Positions 1 through 8,209 of a stretch of 10,378 nucleotides of DNA are shown piece after piece. This DNA is from Clostridiales bacterium (GTDB lineage: Bacteria; Bacillota; Clostridia; Lachnospirales; Lachnospiraceae). Position 1 is the stretch's first letter, and each line of letters starts with the position of its first letter. Location of the stretch: the NCBI GenBank assembly GCA_019423835.1, contig JAHZAR010000003.1, positions 67,960 to 78,337 on the forward strand, written 5' to 3'. The notes under the pieces are model-generated. The model saw only the letters and a program-made list of their open reading frames with translations, did not search any database and was not told the origin of the DNA. The translations under genes and the position numbers were made by a program.

Positions 1-1647
1 GATCTCATAATTCTGCCGCTCATATCTGCACTCAATGAAGTACGTAAAGCTTCTGTCCTTCCTGTCTATTCCCTCTCGATCTAAAAGCTCGCTGCCTTCC
101 CTTGTGAGAGAATCAAATATCTCCTGTACCCTGCAAAGATTCTCTCTGTCCGCTATCATCACACGGGAGCGGCTGATATCGAACTTTGTGTCTGCCATCA
201 GAAGCCCCAGGGAGCACAGGGTTCCCGGTGAGGGCGGAATCAGCACAGAGGTAATTCCCATGTCCTGCGCAACCTCGCAGGCGTGCAGCGGGCCGGCGCC
301 TCCAAATGCCATCAGCGTAAATTCCCTGGCGTCATAGCCCCGCTCTACAGAAACCACACGGATCGCTCTTGTCATGTTGGAATTGACGACTGATATAATT
401 CCGGCAGCCGCCTGGGCGAGAGTCAAATCGGAAGGCCTGCAGATCTGCTCCTCCACAGCCTGTCTGGCCAGTTCTGGATATACCTCCATCCTTCCTCCCA
501 GAATCCTTTCCTGATTCAACTTCCCTAGGATAAGGTTGGCGTCTGTCACACAGGGCTGTGTTCCTCCTCTCCCATAGCAGGCAGGTCCCGGAGTTGCTCC
601 GGCGCTGTCCGGCCCTACCTTGAGGGCTCCTCCTGCGTCAATACGGGCGACAGAGCCTCCTCCCGCTCCCACTGTCACAATATCGATCATGGGAATCCGG
701 GCTGGATATCCTTCCACCAGGCGTTCATTCGAGAGAGACGCCTTTCCATGTTCTATCAGACTTACATCAATACTCGTTCCACCCATATCGAAGGTGATAA
801 TCTTGTCAATACCGCACTGCTTTCCAATATAAGCCGCCCCAATCACTCCCGCACTCGGACCGGATACAGCCGTCTTGATCGGGCAGTCAATAGTTTCCGC
901 AATGGAGATCACAGAGCCGTTCGACTGGGTAACATAGGGAGCTACCGTGATCCCGGCCTCCTTAATCGAGTTCTCAAAATTGTGAACATACGTCTCCATC
1001 ACCGGGCCCAGGTAGGCGTTCAGAACCGTTGTGCTCATTCTTGAGTACTCGCGAAACTCCGGCACCAGCTCGTGGGAGACTGATACATAAACCTCCGGAT
1101 ATTCCTCCCGGATGATCTCCTTAATCCGTTTCTCATGGGAGGGATTCAAAAAGGAAAACAGCGTACACACAGCGATGGCCTTTGCTTTCCTGTCTTTCAG
1201 ATACCTCACGGCTTTTCTGACACTTTCCTCATTCAGCGGCGTCCTCACCGTGCCGTCATAGAGAATCCTCTCCTCTGCTTCGCAGTTCATTCCATCCGGA
1301 ATCAGGCTTTCAGGTTTCTGTTTTGACAAATCATACAGGGAAGGGCGCTTCTGCCAGCCGATTTCCATCAGATCCCGGAATCCCTTTGTTGTGATAAGTC
1401 CCAGCTTTGCCCCCTTCCTCTCTATCAGAGCATTGGTAGCCACCGTTGTCCCGTGGGCCAGATAGCCAACCTGAGAAGGGGAAATTCCATTATCTGAAAG
1501 TACATAAAGGATCCCGCTGACAATAGCCCGCGACGGATCTTCCGGCGTCGAACTCTGCTTAAAGTGCTTCAGGACTCCCGTCTCCGTATCAAACGTCGAG
1601 AAATCCGTAAATGTTCCTCCCACATCTACCCCAATCAAAAAACTCAT
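1..1647 (-). CDS. hyuA: Hydantoinase A / 5-oxoprolinase-type ATP-dependent amidohydrolase (3' end missing)
   Basis: The first 549 residues are visible; the frame is open to the left edge, so the C-terminus lies outside the window (family members are usually about 650-720 residues). The protein begins MSFLIGVDVGGTFTD, the N-terminal nucleotide-binding motif (DxGGTxTD at residues 8-15) of the HyuA/oxoprolinase family. A second actin-fold phosphate motif, FDMGGTSID, is at 286-294. It is followed by the family signatures TVGAGGGS, GPDSAGATPGPACYG and FGGAGPLHA. The start at 1647 follows GAGGTGA at a good distance. Known family members hydrolyse cyclic amides (hydantoins, N-methylhydantoin, 5-oxoproline) with ATP, often together with a HyuB partner; such a gene would be expected just left of the window (inference). 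It is last in the visible operon, 96 nt after the lid-domain gene. No frameshift or broken motif was seen. The exact substrate is unknown. Confidence 0.93.
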   Translation of the reverse strand, partial: MSFLIGVDVGGTFTDFSTFDTETGVLKHFKQSSTPEDPSRAIVSGILYVLSDNGISPSQVGYLAHGTTVATNALIERKGAKLGLITTKGFRDLMEIGWQKRPSLYDLSKQKPESLIPDGMNCEAEERILYDGTVRTPLNEESVRKAVRYLKDRKAKAIAVCTLFSFLNPSHEKRIKEIIREEYPEVYVSVSHELVPEFREYSRMSTTVLNAYLGPVMETYVHNFENSIKEAGITVAPYVTQSNGSVISIAETIDCPIKTAVSGPSAGVIGAAYIGKQCGIDKIITFDMGGTSIDVSLIEHGKASLSNERLVEGYPARIPMIDIVTVGAGGGSVARIDAGGALKVGPDSAGATPGPACYGRGGTQPCVTDANLILGKLNQERILGGRMEVYPELARQAVEEQICRPSDLTLAQAAAGIISVVNSNMTRAIRVVSVERGYDAREFTLMAFGGAGPLHACEVAQDMGITSVLIPPSPGTLCSLGLLMADTKFDISRSRVMIADRENLCRVQEIFDSLTREGSELLDREGIDRKDRSFTYFIECRYERQNYEI

Positions 1648-1743
1648 ACTGTCACCTCATAATGTTTTATGTAAATGATGTTCTGTGTCCGAAAGCCCCT
1701 CTCATCAGGCAGGCTTCAGCCGCAAAGCCCCTTCACCTGTCCT

Positions 1744-2100
1744 TCAACTCAGGCCCCTTCTTATTTCCGCCCTGCATCCGGCCATCAGGGCCGCCCCTCT
1801 CGCTCCATCCTCCAGAAGCTTCTCCATTGCTTCCAGCTTATCCCTGTACTCTGCATACAGATTAAGCTCAATCTCGGTATGCTCCGGAACCTTTACCATG
1901 TCTTCATCCCCTGTCTCCAAAATTCTCGCCGTGAAAAAGGTTCCCGTCGGGAGTCTCTTCCTTGCAAATTCCAGAATAATCTGAAACATCTCCAGGGCTT
2001 CCAGAGCATTCCCCATTTTGGAATTTGCTTTCCCTGTCTGCCGCTCTGCAAGCCCGTCGTCTTTTACGCCGGCAAAAGCGGCCCTGATTCTCTCCTTCAT
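1744..2100 (-). CDS. Free-standing M20-type lid (dimerisation) domain protein
   Basis: A 118-residue protein whose residues about 29-112 match the shape of the M20 peptidase dimerisation domain: GNALEALEMF at the start of the first helix, a strand carrying ILETGDE (60-66), a VP turn (71-72), then a helix ending GARGAALMAGC (99-109). The neighbouring M20 hydrolase has the same heptapeptide ILETGDE in its own lid and ends that domain VAKGAAVASGC, so the two look paralogous over this stretch. None of the metal-binding catalytic domain is present. The gene starts 3 nt after the hydrolase stop codon, with GGGAGGGAA inside the last hydrolase codons as ribosome binding site, so translation is probably coupled. 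This placement argues for a functional gene rather than debris. The function is not known. It may assemble with the hydrolase as an accessory subunit (inference); a decaying duplicate is the alternative. Confidence 0.72.
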   Translation of the reverse strand: MKERIRAAFAGVKDDGLAERQTGKANSKMGNALEALEMFQIILEFARKRLPTGTFFTARILETGDEDMVKVPEHTEIELNLYAEYRDKLEAMEKLLEDGARGAALMAGCRAEIRRGLS

Positions 2101-2103
2101 TTC

Positions 2104-3519
2104 CTATTCCCTCCCATTTTCTGTCACGGTCCTGGCATTTAACGGAATATAAGTGTAATTTGGCCGCTTTCTCTCAAACTCCTCCCTGACTTCCTTTAAC
2201 GCCTCTGGGTTAGAAAACAGCTCGATCCCTGTCAGTCCCATCACCTTCGCCGCCACCAGCATTCCCTTCATGCAGATGCCGCTTCTTCCCTGCGCTACCT
2301 CCTGCCAGCTGTGCCCCAGTGTATCCTTTGCATAGCAGGCCACAACACACTGGGCGGTAGGCGTTGTCCAGCTTACATCGCAGATATCTGTGGAACCTGG
2401 CTTATGTATCTCTATTTCCCTGAACGGGTAAAGGACATCATTGTACGGCTTTCCTTTTACCTGCTCGATAATATCCTCGGCCTGCTCCTCATAGAGGAGG
2501 CGCATCAGGTCGAAGGTCGGCTCTTCGCACCCATCAGGCATAGCCTGATGCATTTTTTCTGCATACCGCCAGTCCTCTTCTGTCATGGGCACTGTACCCA
2601 CCTTCTCATACTTGGAGTACATAATGCGCTCCAGGCTGCGGTTTGGCAGCAACTCGCTGTAGCCGGTTTTGTACTCTGCCGTCAGCTGGCACCCGCTGGC
2701 CACTGCGGCGCCCTTGGCGACACAGTGAAGAAGGCTCATAGCCTCCCGGATCTGAGCCCCCGTATGGGCCCGGTAGGAATACAGGATTTTTGCCCGCTCG
2801 GGCAGCTCCCCTTCCTTCTCATCTCCTGTTTCAAGAATAGAAGAGCGCACGACAAAACACGGTTCCAGATGATGCCTGAGATTCTGGGCCCCCATCAGAA
2901 ACAGGTTTAACCCGTCCAGGGCGCTGGCCCCGTTTCCTCCCTCAAAGGTATACTCTACCTTCTGCTGGGCATGGAAATTGATAGACCAGATCCCGTTGTC
3001 ATCGGTCGGGTGCCAGCTGATCGCTGCCGCGCAGTCGTCAAACAGACCTGCATTGTTCATCAGAACTTTTCCGCCTCCGCCCTCCTCTGCCGGGCAGCCG
3101 TAAAACCTGACCGTTCCTTTCCTGCGGCTGGATTCCAGATAATCTTTGCAGGCCACAGCCGCTGCCGCTGCTGCCGTTCCCAGGATATGATGGCCGCAGC
3201 CATGACCGCAGCCGTTCGGTACAATGGGCTTTCTCTCTGTCGTATCGGCCTCCTGGCTGATGCCTGGAAGGGCGTCATATTCCCCCATAAACCCTATCAC
3301 CGGCTGCCCTTCGCCCCACTCCGCGACGAAGGCGGTAGGCATACCGGCTACACCGGATGTAATCCGGAACCCCTCGTCTTTCAAAAGCCCAGCCAGGCAT
3401 TCAGAAGACTTGTACTCCTGAAAAATCGGCTCTGCCCAGTCCCAGATTTTCAGACTCGCGTCAATATAGTTCTGCCTTTTCTTTTCTATCAGTTCTAAAA
3501 TCTCATTTTCTGTGATCAT
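2104..3519 (-). CDS. AbgB-like M20 family amidohydrolase
   Basis: A 471-residue protein close in length and motif order to E. coli AbgB (p-aminobenzoyl-glutamate hydrolase subunit B) and the PM20D2 group. Visible motifs are GEYDALPG (79-86), GCGHGCGHH (103-111), the AEEGGGG metal/acid motif (144-150), SWHP (168-171), the C-terminal STDICDVSW (376-384), and GHSW (402-405). These are the metal-site and active-site motifs of the M20 catalytic domain, so it is probably a cytosolic metal-dependent amidase. The lid domain (about 186-285) is unusual: the segment that normally reads like AHA..P..G..A is shortened to FEGGNGASALDG, and the usual NVVP turn is GELP. The start at 3519 overlaps the upstream ATPase stop codon (ATGA) and follows GGAGG. 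Substrate is likely an N-acyl or aminobenzoyl amino acid or small peptide brought in by the adjacent importer (inference). Confidence 0.9.
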   Translation of the reverse strand: MITENEILELIEKKRQNYIDASLKIWDWAEPIFQEYKSSECLAGLLKDEGFRITSGVAGMPTAFVAEWGEGQPVIGFMGEYDALPGISQEADTTERKPIVPNGCGHGCGHHILGTAAAAAAVACKDYLESSRRKGTVRFYGCPAEEGGGGKVLMNNAGLFDDCAAAISWHPTDDNGIWSINFHAQQKVEYTFEGGNGASALDGLNLFLMGAQNLRHHLEPCFVVRSSILETGDEKEGELPERAKILYSYRAHTGAQIREAMSLLHCVAKGAAVASGCQLTAEYKTGYSELLPNRSLERIMYSKYEKVGTVPMTEEDWRYAEKMHQAMPDGCEEPTFDLMRLLYEEQAEDIIEQVKGKPYNDVLYPFREIEIHKPGSTDICDVSWTTPTAQCVVACYAKDTLGHSWQEVAQGRSGICMKGMLVAAKVMGLTGIELFSNPEALKEVREEFERKRPNYTYIPLNARTVTENGRE

Positions 3520-4520
3520 ATGCTCTCCTCCTGTTTCCCGCCAGCTCTGTGGCAGGCAGCATAATGTCCCTTCTTATATTCCCGAAGCTTTGGTTCCTGC
3601 TCCCTGCACATCTGACAGGCCAGGGGACAGCGCGGATGAAAGCGGCATCCGGACGGCGGATTCAGAGGGCTTGGTACGTCTCCCGCAAGAATTATCCGTT
3701 TCCTCTCCACAAAAGGATCCGGTATGGGGATCGCTGACATTAAAGCCTTTGTATACGGATGAGCCGGATTTTCATAAATTTCTTCCTTGTCCGCCAACTC
3801 TACCAGCTGCCCCAGATACATAACCGCCACCCTGTCGCTGATATGCTTGACCACGCTTAAATCGTGAGATATAAACAGAAAGGTCAGGTTCAATTTCTCC
3901 TTCAGCTCATTCATCAGATTCAGTACCTGGGAGCGAACTGATACATCCAGCGCAGAGACAGGCTCATCACAGATCACAAGCTCCGGGTTCAGCGAGAGGG
4001 CTCTGGCTATCCCGATTCTCTGCCTCTGCCCTCCTGAAAACTGATGCGGATACCTTCCCATGATCCGGCTGTCAAGTCCCACCAGAGTCAGCAGCTCTGC
4101 CACCCGCTCCTCCATCTCGTCCTTTTTTACAAGCCCATGAATTTTCAGAGGCTCTCCTACAATATCTCCCACGGTCATTCTGGGATTCAGAGAGGCAAAG
4201 GGATCCTGAAAAATGATCTGAAGCTTCTTTCTGTACTGTCTGAGCTCCTCCTGATTCAGCTTCCTGATATCTGTTCCATCCAGGAGGATTTCACCGTCTG
4301 AGGGCTCTGTCAGCCTTAATATACTCCTTCCAAGAGTAGATTTTCCGCAGCCGGATTCCCCTACCAGTCCCAGAGTTTCTCCTCTTTTTATTTTGAGGTT
4401 TATTCCATCGACAGCCTTTACATATCCCACGGTATGCTTAAACAGTCCTCTGGTAATGGGAAAATATTTTTTTAAATTTCTAATCTCCAGTAAAACCGGG
4501 CTATCCCCCATACTCCCCAT
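3516..4520 (-). CDS. Dpp/Opp-type peptide ABC transporter ATPase, F subunit
   Basis: A 334-residue ATP-binding subunit of an oligopeptide/dipeptide-type importer. Walker A GESGCGKST is at 54-62, the Q-loop FQDPF at about 104-108, the signature FSGGQRQR at 161-168, Walker B LVICDE at 181-186, and the switch histidine in FISHD at about 219. The C-terminal oligopeptide-transporter region carries GCRFHPRCP with cysteines 292, 298, 302 and 305. KKYFPI near the N-terminus is typical of F-type rather than D-type subunits. The open frame continues upstream to 4655, but that stretch antisense-overlaps real ATPase D coding sequence and has no family similarity, so the start MGSMGDS at 4520 was chosen; MGDS at 4511 is also possible. 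It overlaps the D-subunit gene by 20 nt and the M20 gene by 4 nt. It pairs with subunit D to power uptake. Confidence 0.94.
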   Translation of the reverse strand: MGSMGDSPVLLEIRNLKKYFPITRGLFKHTVGYVKAVDGINLKIKRGETLGLVGESGCGKSTLGRSILRLTEPSDGEILLDGTDIRKLNQEELRQYRKKLQIIFQDPFASLNPRMTVGDIVGEPLKIHGLVKKDEMEERVAELLTLVGLDSRIMGRYPHQFSGGQRQRIGIARALSLNPELVICDEPVSALDVSVRSQVLNLMNELKEKLNLTFLFISHDLSVVKHISDRVAVMYLGQLVELADKEEIYENPAHPYTKALMSAIPIPDPFVERKRIILAGDVPSPLNPPSGCRFHPRCPLACQMCREQEPKLREYKKGHYAACHRAGGKQEESI

Positions 4521-5493
4521 CCGCCTTTCCCTCTTTGTACAGCCAGCATCGTGCCTTCTGACCGCCGTATACAAACAGATCTGGTTCCTTTTCTCTGCAT
4601 ATCTCCATGGCCTGCGCACATCTGGGACAGAACCTGCAGCCTTTGGGCATCTCATTCAGCCCCGGAACCATACCTTTTATCACATGCAGCTTCTCTACCG
4701 TCTGATCCAGACGGGGAATTGACTCCAGCAGCCCTCTTGTATACGGATGAAGCGGATTCCTGAAGATCTCCTCCACAGCCCCGTATTCTACTACCTGGCC
4801 TGCATACATGACCAGTACCCTGCGGGCCATCTCCGCAACCACTCCCAGATCATGGGTAATCATCATAATCGAGGTTCCAAACTGCCTCTGAAGCCGTCTC
4901 AGCTCGTCAAGAATCTGCGCCTGTATCGTCACGTCCAGAGCAGTGGTCGGTTCGTCTGCAATTAAAAGCTCTGGCCGGCAGGAGAGTGCCATGGCTATCA
5001 TCACTCTCTGCCTCATTCCTCCGCTGAGCTGATGAGGATACTCTCTCATTCTCTGCTCCGGAGATGGAATTCCCACAAGGCGAAGGGTTTCCACTGCCTG
5101 TTCAAAAGCCTGTTTTTTATCTGTCTGCTGATGAAGGACAATCGCCTCCATGATCTGCTTTCCCACCGTATAGACTGGGTTAAGAGATGTCATAGGCTCC
5201 TGGAAAATCATGGAAATCCTGTTTCCCCGGATTTTTCTCATCTCTTTTTTATCCAGCTTCAGAAGATCCCTGCCATCATAAAGGATCTCTCCCCCAGTAA
5301 TATAGACAGGGGGAGAAGAAACCAGCTTCAAGATGGACAGCGCCGTCATGCTCTTGCCGCAGCCGGATTCCCCCACAATCCCCAGGATCTCTCCTCTGTT
5401 TAACTGAAAACTGACATCCTGCACTGCATGTCTGTATCCCTGTTTTGTTTTAATACTTGTCCTGAGGTTTTTTACTTCAAGCAATGGCTCCAT
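4501..5493 (-). CDS. Dpp/Opp-type peptide ABC transporter ATPase, D subunit
   Basis: A 330-residue ATP-binding subunit with Walker A GESGCGKS (41-48), Q-loop IFQEPMTSLNP (about 96-106), signature LSGGMRQR (156-163), Walker B LLIADE (176-181) and MITHD with its switch histidine at 214. LSGGMRQRVMIAMAL and the FQEPMTSLNP form are typical of D-type subunits. The C-terminus has a cysteine cluster in the pattern C286-x2-C289-x2-C292-x6-C299, in the region where some Dpp ATPases are reported to bind an iron-sulfur cluster; whether this one does is unproven. A ribosome binding site AGGAGG lies just upstream of the start at 5493. It follows the binding-protein gene by 107 nt, in which no clear terminator was seen, and overlaps the F-subunit gene. 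It forms the ATPase heterodimer with F under the B/C permease pair. Confidence 0.95.
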   Translation of the reverse strand: MEPLLEVKNLRTSIKTKQGYRHAVQDVSFQLNRGEILGIVGESGCGKSMTALSILKLVSSPPVYITGGEILYDGRDLLKLDKKEMRKIRGNRISMIFQEPMTSLNPVYTVGKQIMEAIVLHQQTDKKQAFEQAVETLRLVGIPSPEQRMREYPHQLSGGMRQRVMIAMALSCRPELLIADEPTTALDVTIQAQILDELRRLQRQFGTSIMMITHDLGVVAEMARRVLVMYAGQVVEYGAVEEIFRNPLHPYTRGLLESIPRLDQTVEKLHVIKGMVPGLNEMPKGCRFCPRCAQAMEICREKEPDLFVYGGQKARCWLYKEGKADGEYGG

Positions 5494-5600
5494 TTCTGCC
5501 TCCTGTCCCTGCTCATCCGGCCGCAGCTAGAATCATCTCTCACGCCGCTGCCGCCAGACTTCTTCATAAACCAATTTCCAACCCTTCTTTCCTCTCCCTG

Positions 5601-7244
5601 TTACTGCTCGAACGTCCAGGCGTAGGCATTAAAGTTCAGATGGATGAAGTCGTCGGCCGGAATATTTTTAATGCTGTCTTTATAAACAGGCGAAGCGTTG
5701 TCATGGTAAAGCCAGATATACGTCGGCTCATCGTGAAGAAGCTGCTGATACTCGTCATAAATACGCTTTTTCTCCTCCACTGTCATCGCGTCATGTCCCT
5801 TCTGAGCCAGCTCATAATACCTGGGATCTGTAAAATTGCAGAAATTCTGCGCGCCGTCCGGCTGCATCAGAACCCTGGAATCGTCCGGATCCAGAGACCC
5901 CGCTCCTCCCAGAATAGACAGATCGCATTCGCCCTCCCTGGCCATCACAATCAGAGTCGCCCAGTCTACCATCTGCACATTGACCTTCACTCCAATATCA
6001 GCCAGATTCTGCTGGATAATCAGCGTCGCCGCCTCCCTGGGAGCGCTGGTATTATAGCTTACAAACGTCAGCTCCCTGTCAAAATCCCATCCTGCCTCTT
6101 CAAGAAGCTCTCTGGCTCCTTCCGGATCATAGGGATCTCCTGCTATAGCGTCGTTAAAGTACTGGTTATCCGGGTTTAAGGGACTGACCGCAATCACCCC
6201 GTTTCCATAAAGCCCCTGCTCAATAATGGCATTTCTGTCAATCGCCTTGCTGAAAGCCAGCCTTACCCGGTAATCCTGAAGATATTCCTTTTCACAGTTG
6301 ACCGACATGTACGTATATTTCATAGATGGCCTGGATTCCGCCACCAGCCCCTCCGTTGACTGCAAAAGCGCCAGATCCTGCAGCGGCACATCGTCGATAA
6401 CACAATCCAGTTCCCCGCTCATAAGAGCTGCCGAAAAATTCGCGGGAGCCATTACCTTAAAGACAATGCGATCCACATTAGGCGCTCCCAGGAAGTAATC
6501 CTTATTAGCCAGAACCGTTATGCTCTCTCCGGAAACCATACTGTCAAAAATAAAGGGGCCTGTCCCTATGGGATGCTGCCAGTACTCGTTCTTTTCCATC
6601 TCCTCCATCGGCACATCCTTCAAAAGATGATACGGCATGGGGTAATATCTCTGCGCGTCTATACTCAAAAAGGTGGAAACTGCCACAGGGTTTTTAAAAT
6701 GATACTCTACCGTGTGATCGTCTGCCGCCACAACCCCCAATGCAGACAGATCCGTACATACTCCATTTTCATCCGTTCCTTCCAGAGAAGAAAAATAGCT
6801 TCTTCTTGTCACAGTAGAAGCCTCTGCCGATCCGACCTGAGCGGCAAAAACCATATCCTGAGCGGTGAAGGGCTCCCCATCGTGCCATTTTACGTCTGGA
6901 TTCAGATGGAAAGTGATTACTTTTCCGTCCTCCGACTGCTCCCAGCTATCTGCCAGCCTTGAGGAGAACGTGCCGTCGTAGCTTGTATACACAAGCCTGT
7001 CATAGATAAAATCATAAATCTTGTCACCTGATGTAGATGTAGCGTTATAGGGATGATACGTATTCGGCTCAGAGCTGATGCCAATCGTAATCACATCTTT
7101 GTGCACTGTGCCGCTCTCCTGCGTAGCCTGCCCTTCCTGGGAAGCCGCCTGCGTACTCCCGCTCTCTCCCGCTCCCTCTCCCTGACAGGCTGTCAGGCCA
7201 ACTGCCAGGAAAATTCCCAGTGCTGCCATCCATAATTTTTTCAT
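5601..7244 (-). CDS. Peptide/substrate-binding lipoprotein of the ABC importer (SBP family 5)
   Basis: A 547-residue extracytoplasmic binding protein. Residues 1-19 are a lipoprotein signal peptide with lipobox LTA-C, so C20 should be lipidated. Residues 21 to about 47 are a Gly/Ser/Glu/Gln-rich linker. Then follow the family 5 solute-binding signatures ITIGISSEPNTYHPYNAT, FHLNPDVKWHDGEPFTAQDM (the classic W-x-DG-P-x-TA-D block), and QHPIGTGPF, and the protein ends in an aromatic tail. Length fits DppA/OppA-type proteins. It captures the ligand outside the membrane and hands it to the B/C permease. The start at 7244 is preceded by AAAGGAG. The gene sits between the permease and ATPase genes. 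Ligand specificity cannot be read from sequence; linkage to amide hydrolases suggests a small amide or peptide. Confidence 0.95.
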   Translation of the reverse strand: MKKLWMAALGIFLAVGLTACQGEGAGESGSTQAASQEGQATQESGTVHKDVITIGISSEPNTYHPYNATSTSGDKIYDFIYDRLVYTSYDGTFSSRLADSWEQSEDGKVITFHLNPDVKWHDGEPFTAQDMVFAAQVGSAEASTVTRRSYFSSLEGTDENGVCTDLSALGVVAADDHTVEYHFKNPVAVSTFLSIDAQRYYPMPYHLLKDVPMEEMEKNEYWQHPIGTGPFIFDSMVSGESITVLANKDYFLGAPNVDRIVFKVMAPANFSAALMSGELDCVIDDVPLQDLALLQSTEGLVAESRPSMKYTYMSVNCEKEYLQDYRVRLAFSKAIDRNAIIEQGLYGNGVIAVSPLNPDNQYFNDAIAGDPYDPEGARELLEEAGWDFDRELTFVSYNTSAPREAATLIIQQNLADIGVKVNVQMVDWATLIVMAREGECDLSILGGAGSLDPDDSRVLMQPDGAQNFCNFTDPRYYELAQKGHDAMTVEEKKRIYDEYQQLLHDEPTYIWLYHDNASPVYKDSIKNIPADDFIHLNFNAYAWTFEQ

Positions 7245-7332
7245 AACCCACTCTCCTTTTTATTTGATATTAAAATAATAGTATCTCAAAAGACAGATTC
7301 CTTGCGTCCCCCGTTTCTCCTCCCCGCTGTAT

Positions 7333-8196
7333 CTACACCTTCATCCTGGGATCAAGCGCGTCTCTCAGCCCGTCTCCGATAAAATTCACGCAGCATATGG
7401 TAATAACCAGGAGAAGCCCCGGCGGAATCCATACCCATGGCCGGGAGGTGAGGACCGTCAGAGACTGGGCCCCATTCAGCATGTTTCCCCATGAGGCCTG
7501 CGGTGGCTGAACACCCATTCCCAGAAAGCTCAGGCTGGATTCCTGGAGAATCGCGCCTGCCACGCGGAAGGTGGCCGCCACAATAATAGGGGCTACCGCG
7601 TTAGGAAGCAGATAGCGCGTAATAATCCTCCCATCTTTAGCTCCCACCGCCCGTGCTGATTCTACATACTCCTTCTGGCGGATAGCCAGTACATTTCCCC
7701 TGATCAGCCGGGCAAATTCCGGCCACCCCATAATCCCGATAATTACAATCACTGACCACATGGAAGGACCAATGATGGATACCAGCACAAGAATGAGGAT
7801 AATGGAAGGGAAAGAGATAAAAATATCTGCTATCCTCATGATCACCGCGTCTGCAATCTTCCCGTAGTAGGCGGCAATCAGCCCCAAGGGTACCCCGATT
7901 CCAATACTGATCGCCGTAGAGAGGAGACCTACCAGAAGAGATACCCGTCCCCCATAGATCAGCCTTGCAAAGTTGTCCCTTCCCGTACTGTCAAGCCCCA
8001 GTGGGAGTCCCTTCTCAGGAGTCCCATAGGGAAGCCCTCTTCCGATTGTATAGGGATCCAATGCCATAATCATGGGAAGCACCGTAACTGTTACAATTAA
8101 CAGGAAGAGCACGACCGTTCCTGTAATCGCAAGCCTGTGATTTACAAACCGCTTTAATACATCATTAAAATAAGACTGCTTCTTTAAATTCCCCAT
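7333..8196 (-). CDS. Dpp/Opp-type ABC transporter permease, C subunit
   Basis: A 287-residue inner-membrane permease. The N-terminal part (about 10-60) is the OppC-type segment with one membrane helix (about 22-45), followed by GLDSTGRDNFARLIYGGRVSL, a hallmark of C subunits. Several further hydrophobic helices follow, and the EAA-type cytoplasmic loop is at about 177-200 (ARAVGAKDGRIITRYLLPNA), which docks on the ATPases. The protein ends GDGLRDALDPRMKV, typical of the family. The ribosome binding site AGAGG precedes the start at 8196. The gene lies 13 nt after permease B and 88 nt before the binding-protein gene. It forms the channel with subunit B. Confidence 0.95.
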   Translation of the reverse strand: MGNLKKQSYFNDVLKRFVNHRLAITGTVVLFLLIVTVTVLPMIMALDPYTIGRGLPYGTPEKGLPLGLDSTGRDNFARLIYGGRVSLLVGLLSTAISIGIGVPLGLIAAYYGKIADAVIMRIADIFISFPSIILILVLVSIIGPSMWSVIVIIGIMGWPEFARLIRGNVLAIRQKEYVESARAVGAKDGRIITRYLLPNAVAPIIVAATFRVAGAILQESSLSFLGMGVQPPQASWGNMLNGAQSLTVLTSRPWVWIPPGLLLVITICCVNFIGDGLRDALDPRMKV

Positions 8197-8209
8197 ATAT
8201 TACCTCTCA

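Noticed and set aside
2311..2910. Plus-strand open frame of 199 codons
   Set aside because: It is a shadow opposite the M20 hydrolase, with no family resemblance and no ribosome binding site worth noting.
4521..4655. N-terminal extension of the F-subunit ATPase by 45 residues
   Set aside because: The extra stretch lies over the cysteine-rich C-terminus of the D subunit in another frame and does not resemble any ATPase N-terminus. The start at 4520 gives a normal family length.
5484..6179. Plus-strand open frame of 231 codons
   Set aside because: It is antisense to the binding-protein gene, which has clear signature motifs on the other strand.
7245..7332. Internal promoter before the binding-protein gene
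   Set aside because: The gap is AT-rich and has TATTAT-like -10 candidates, but no -35 at a suitable distance was found.
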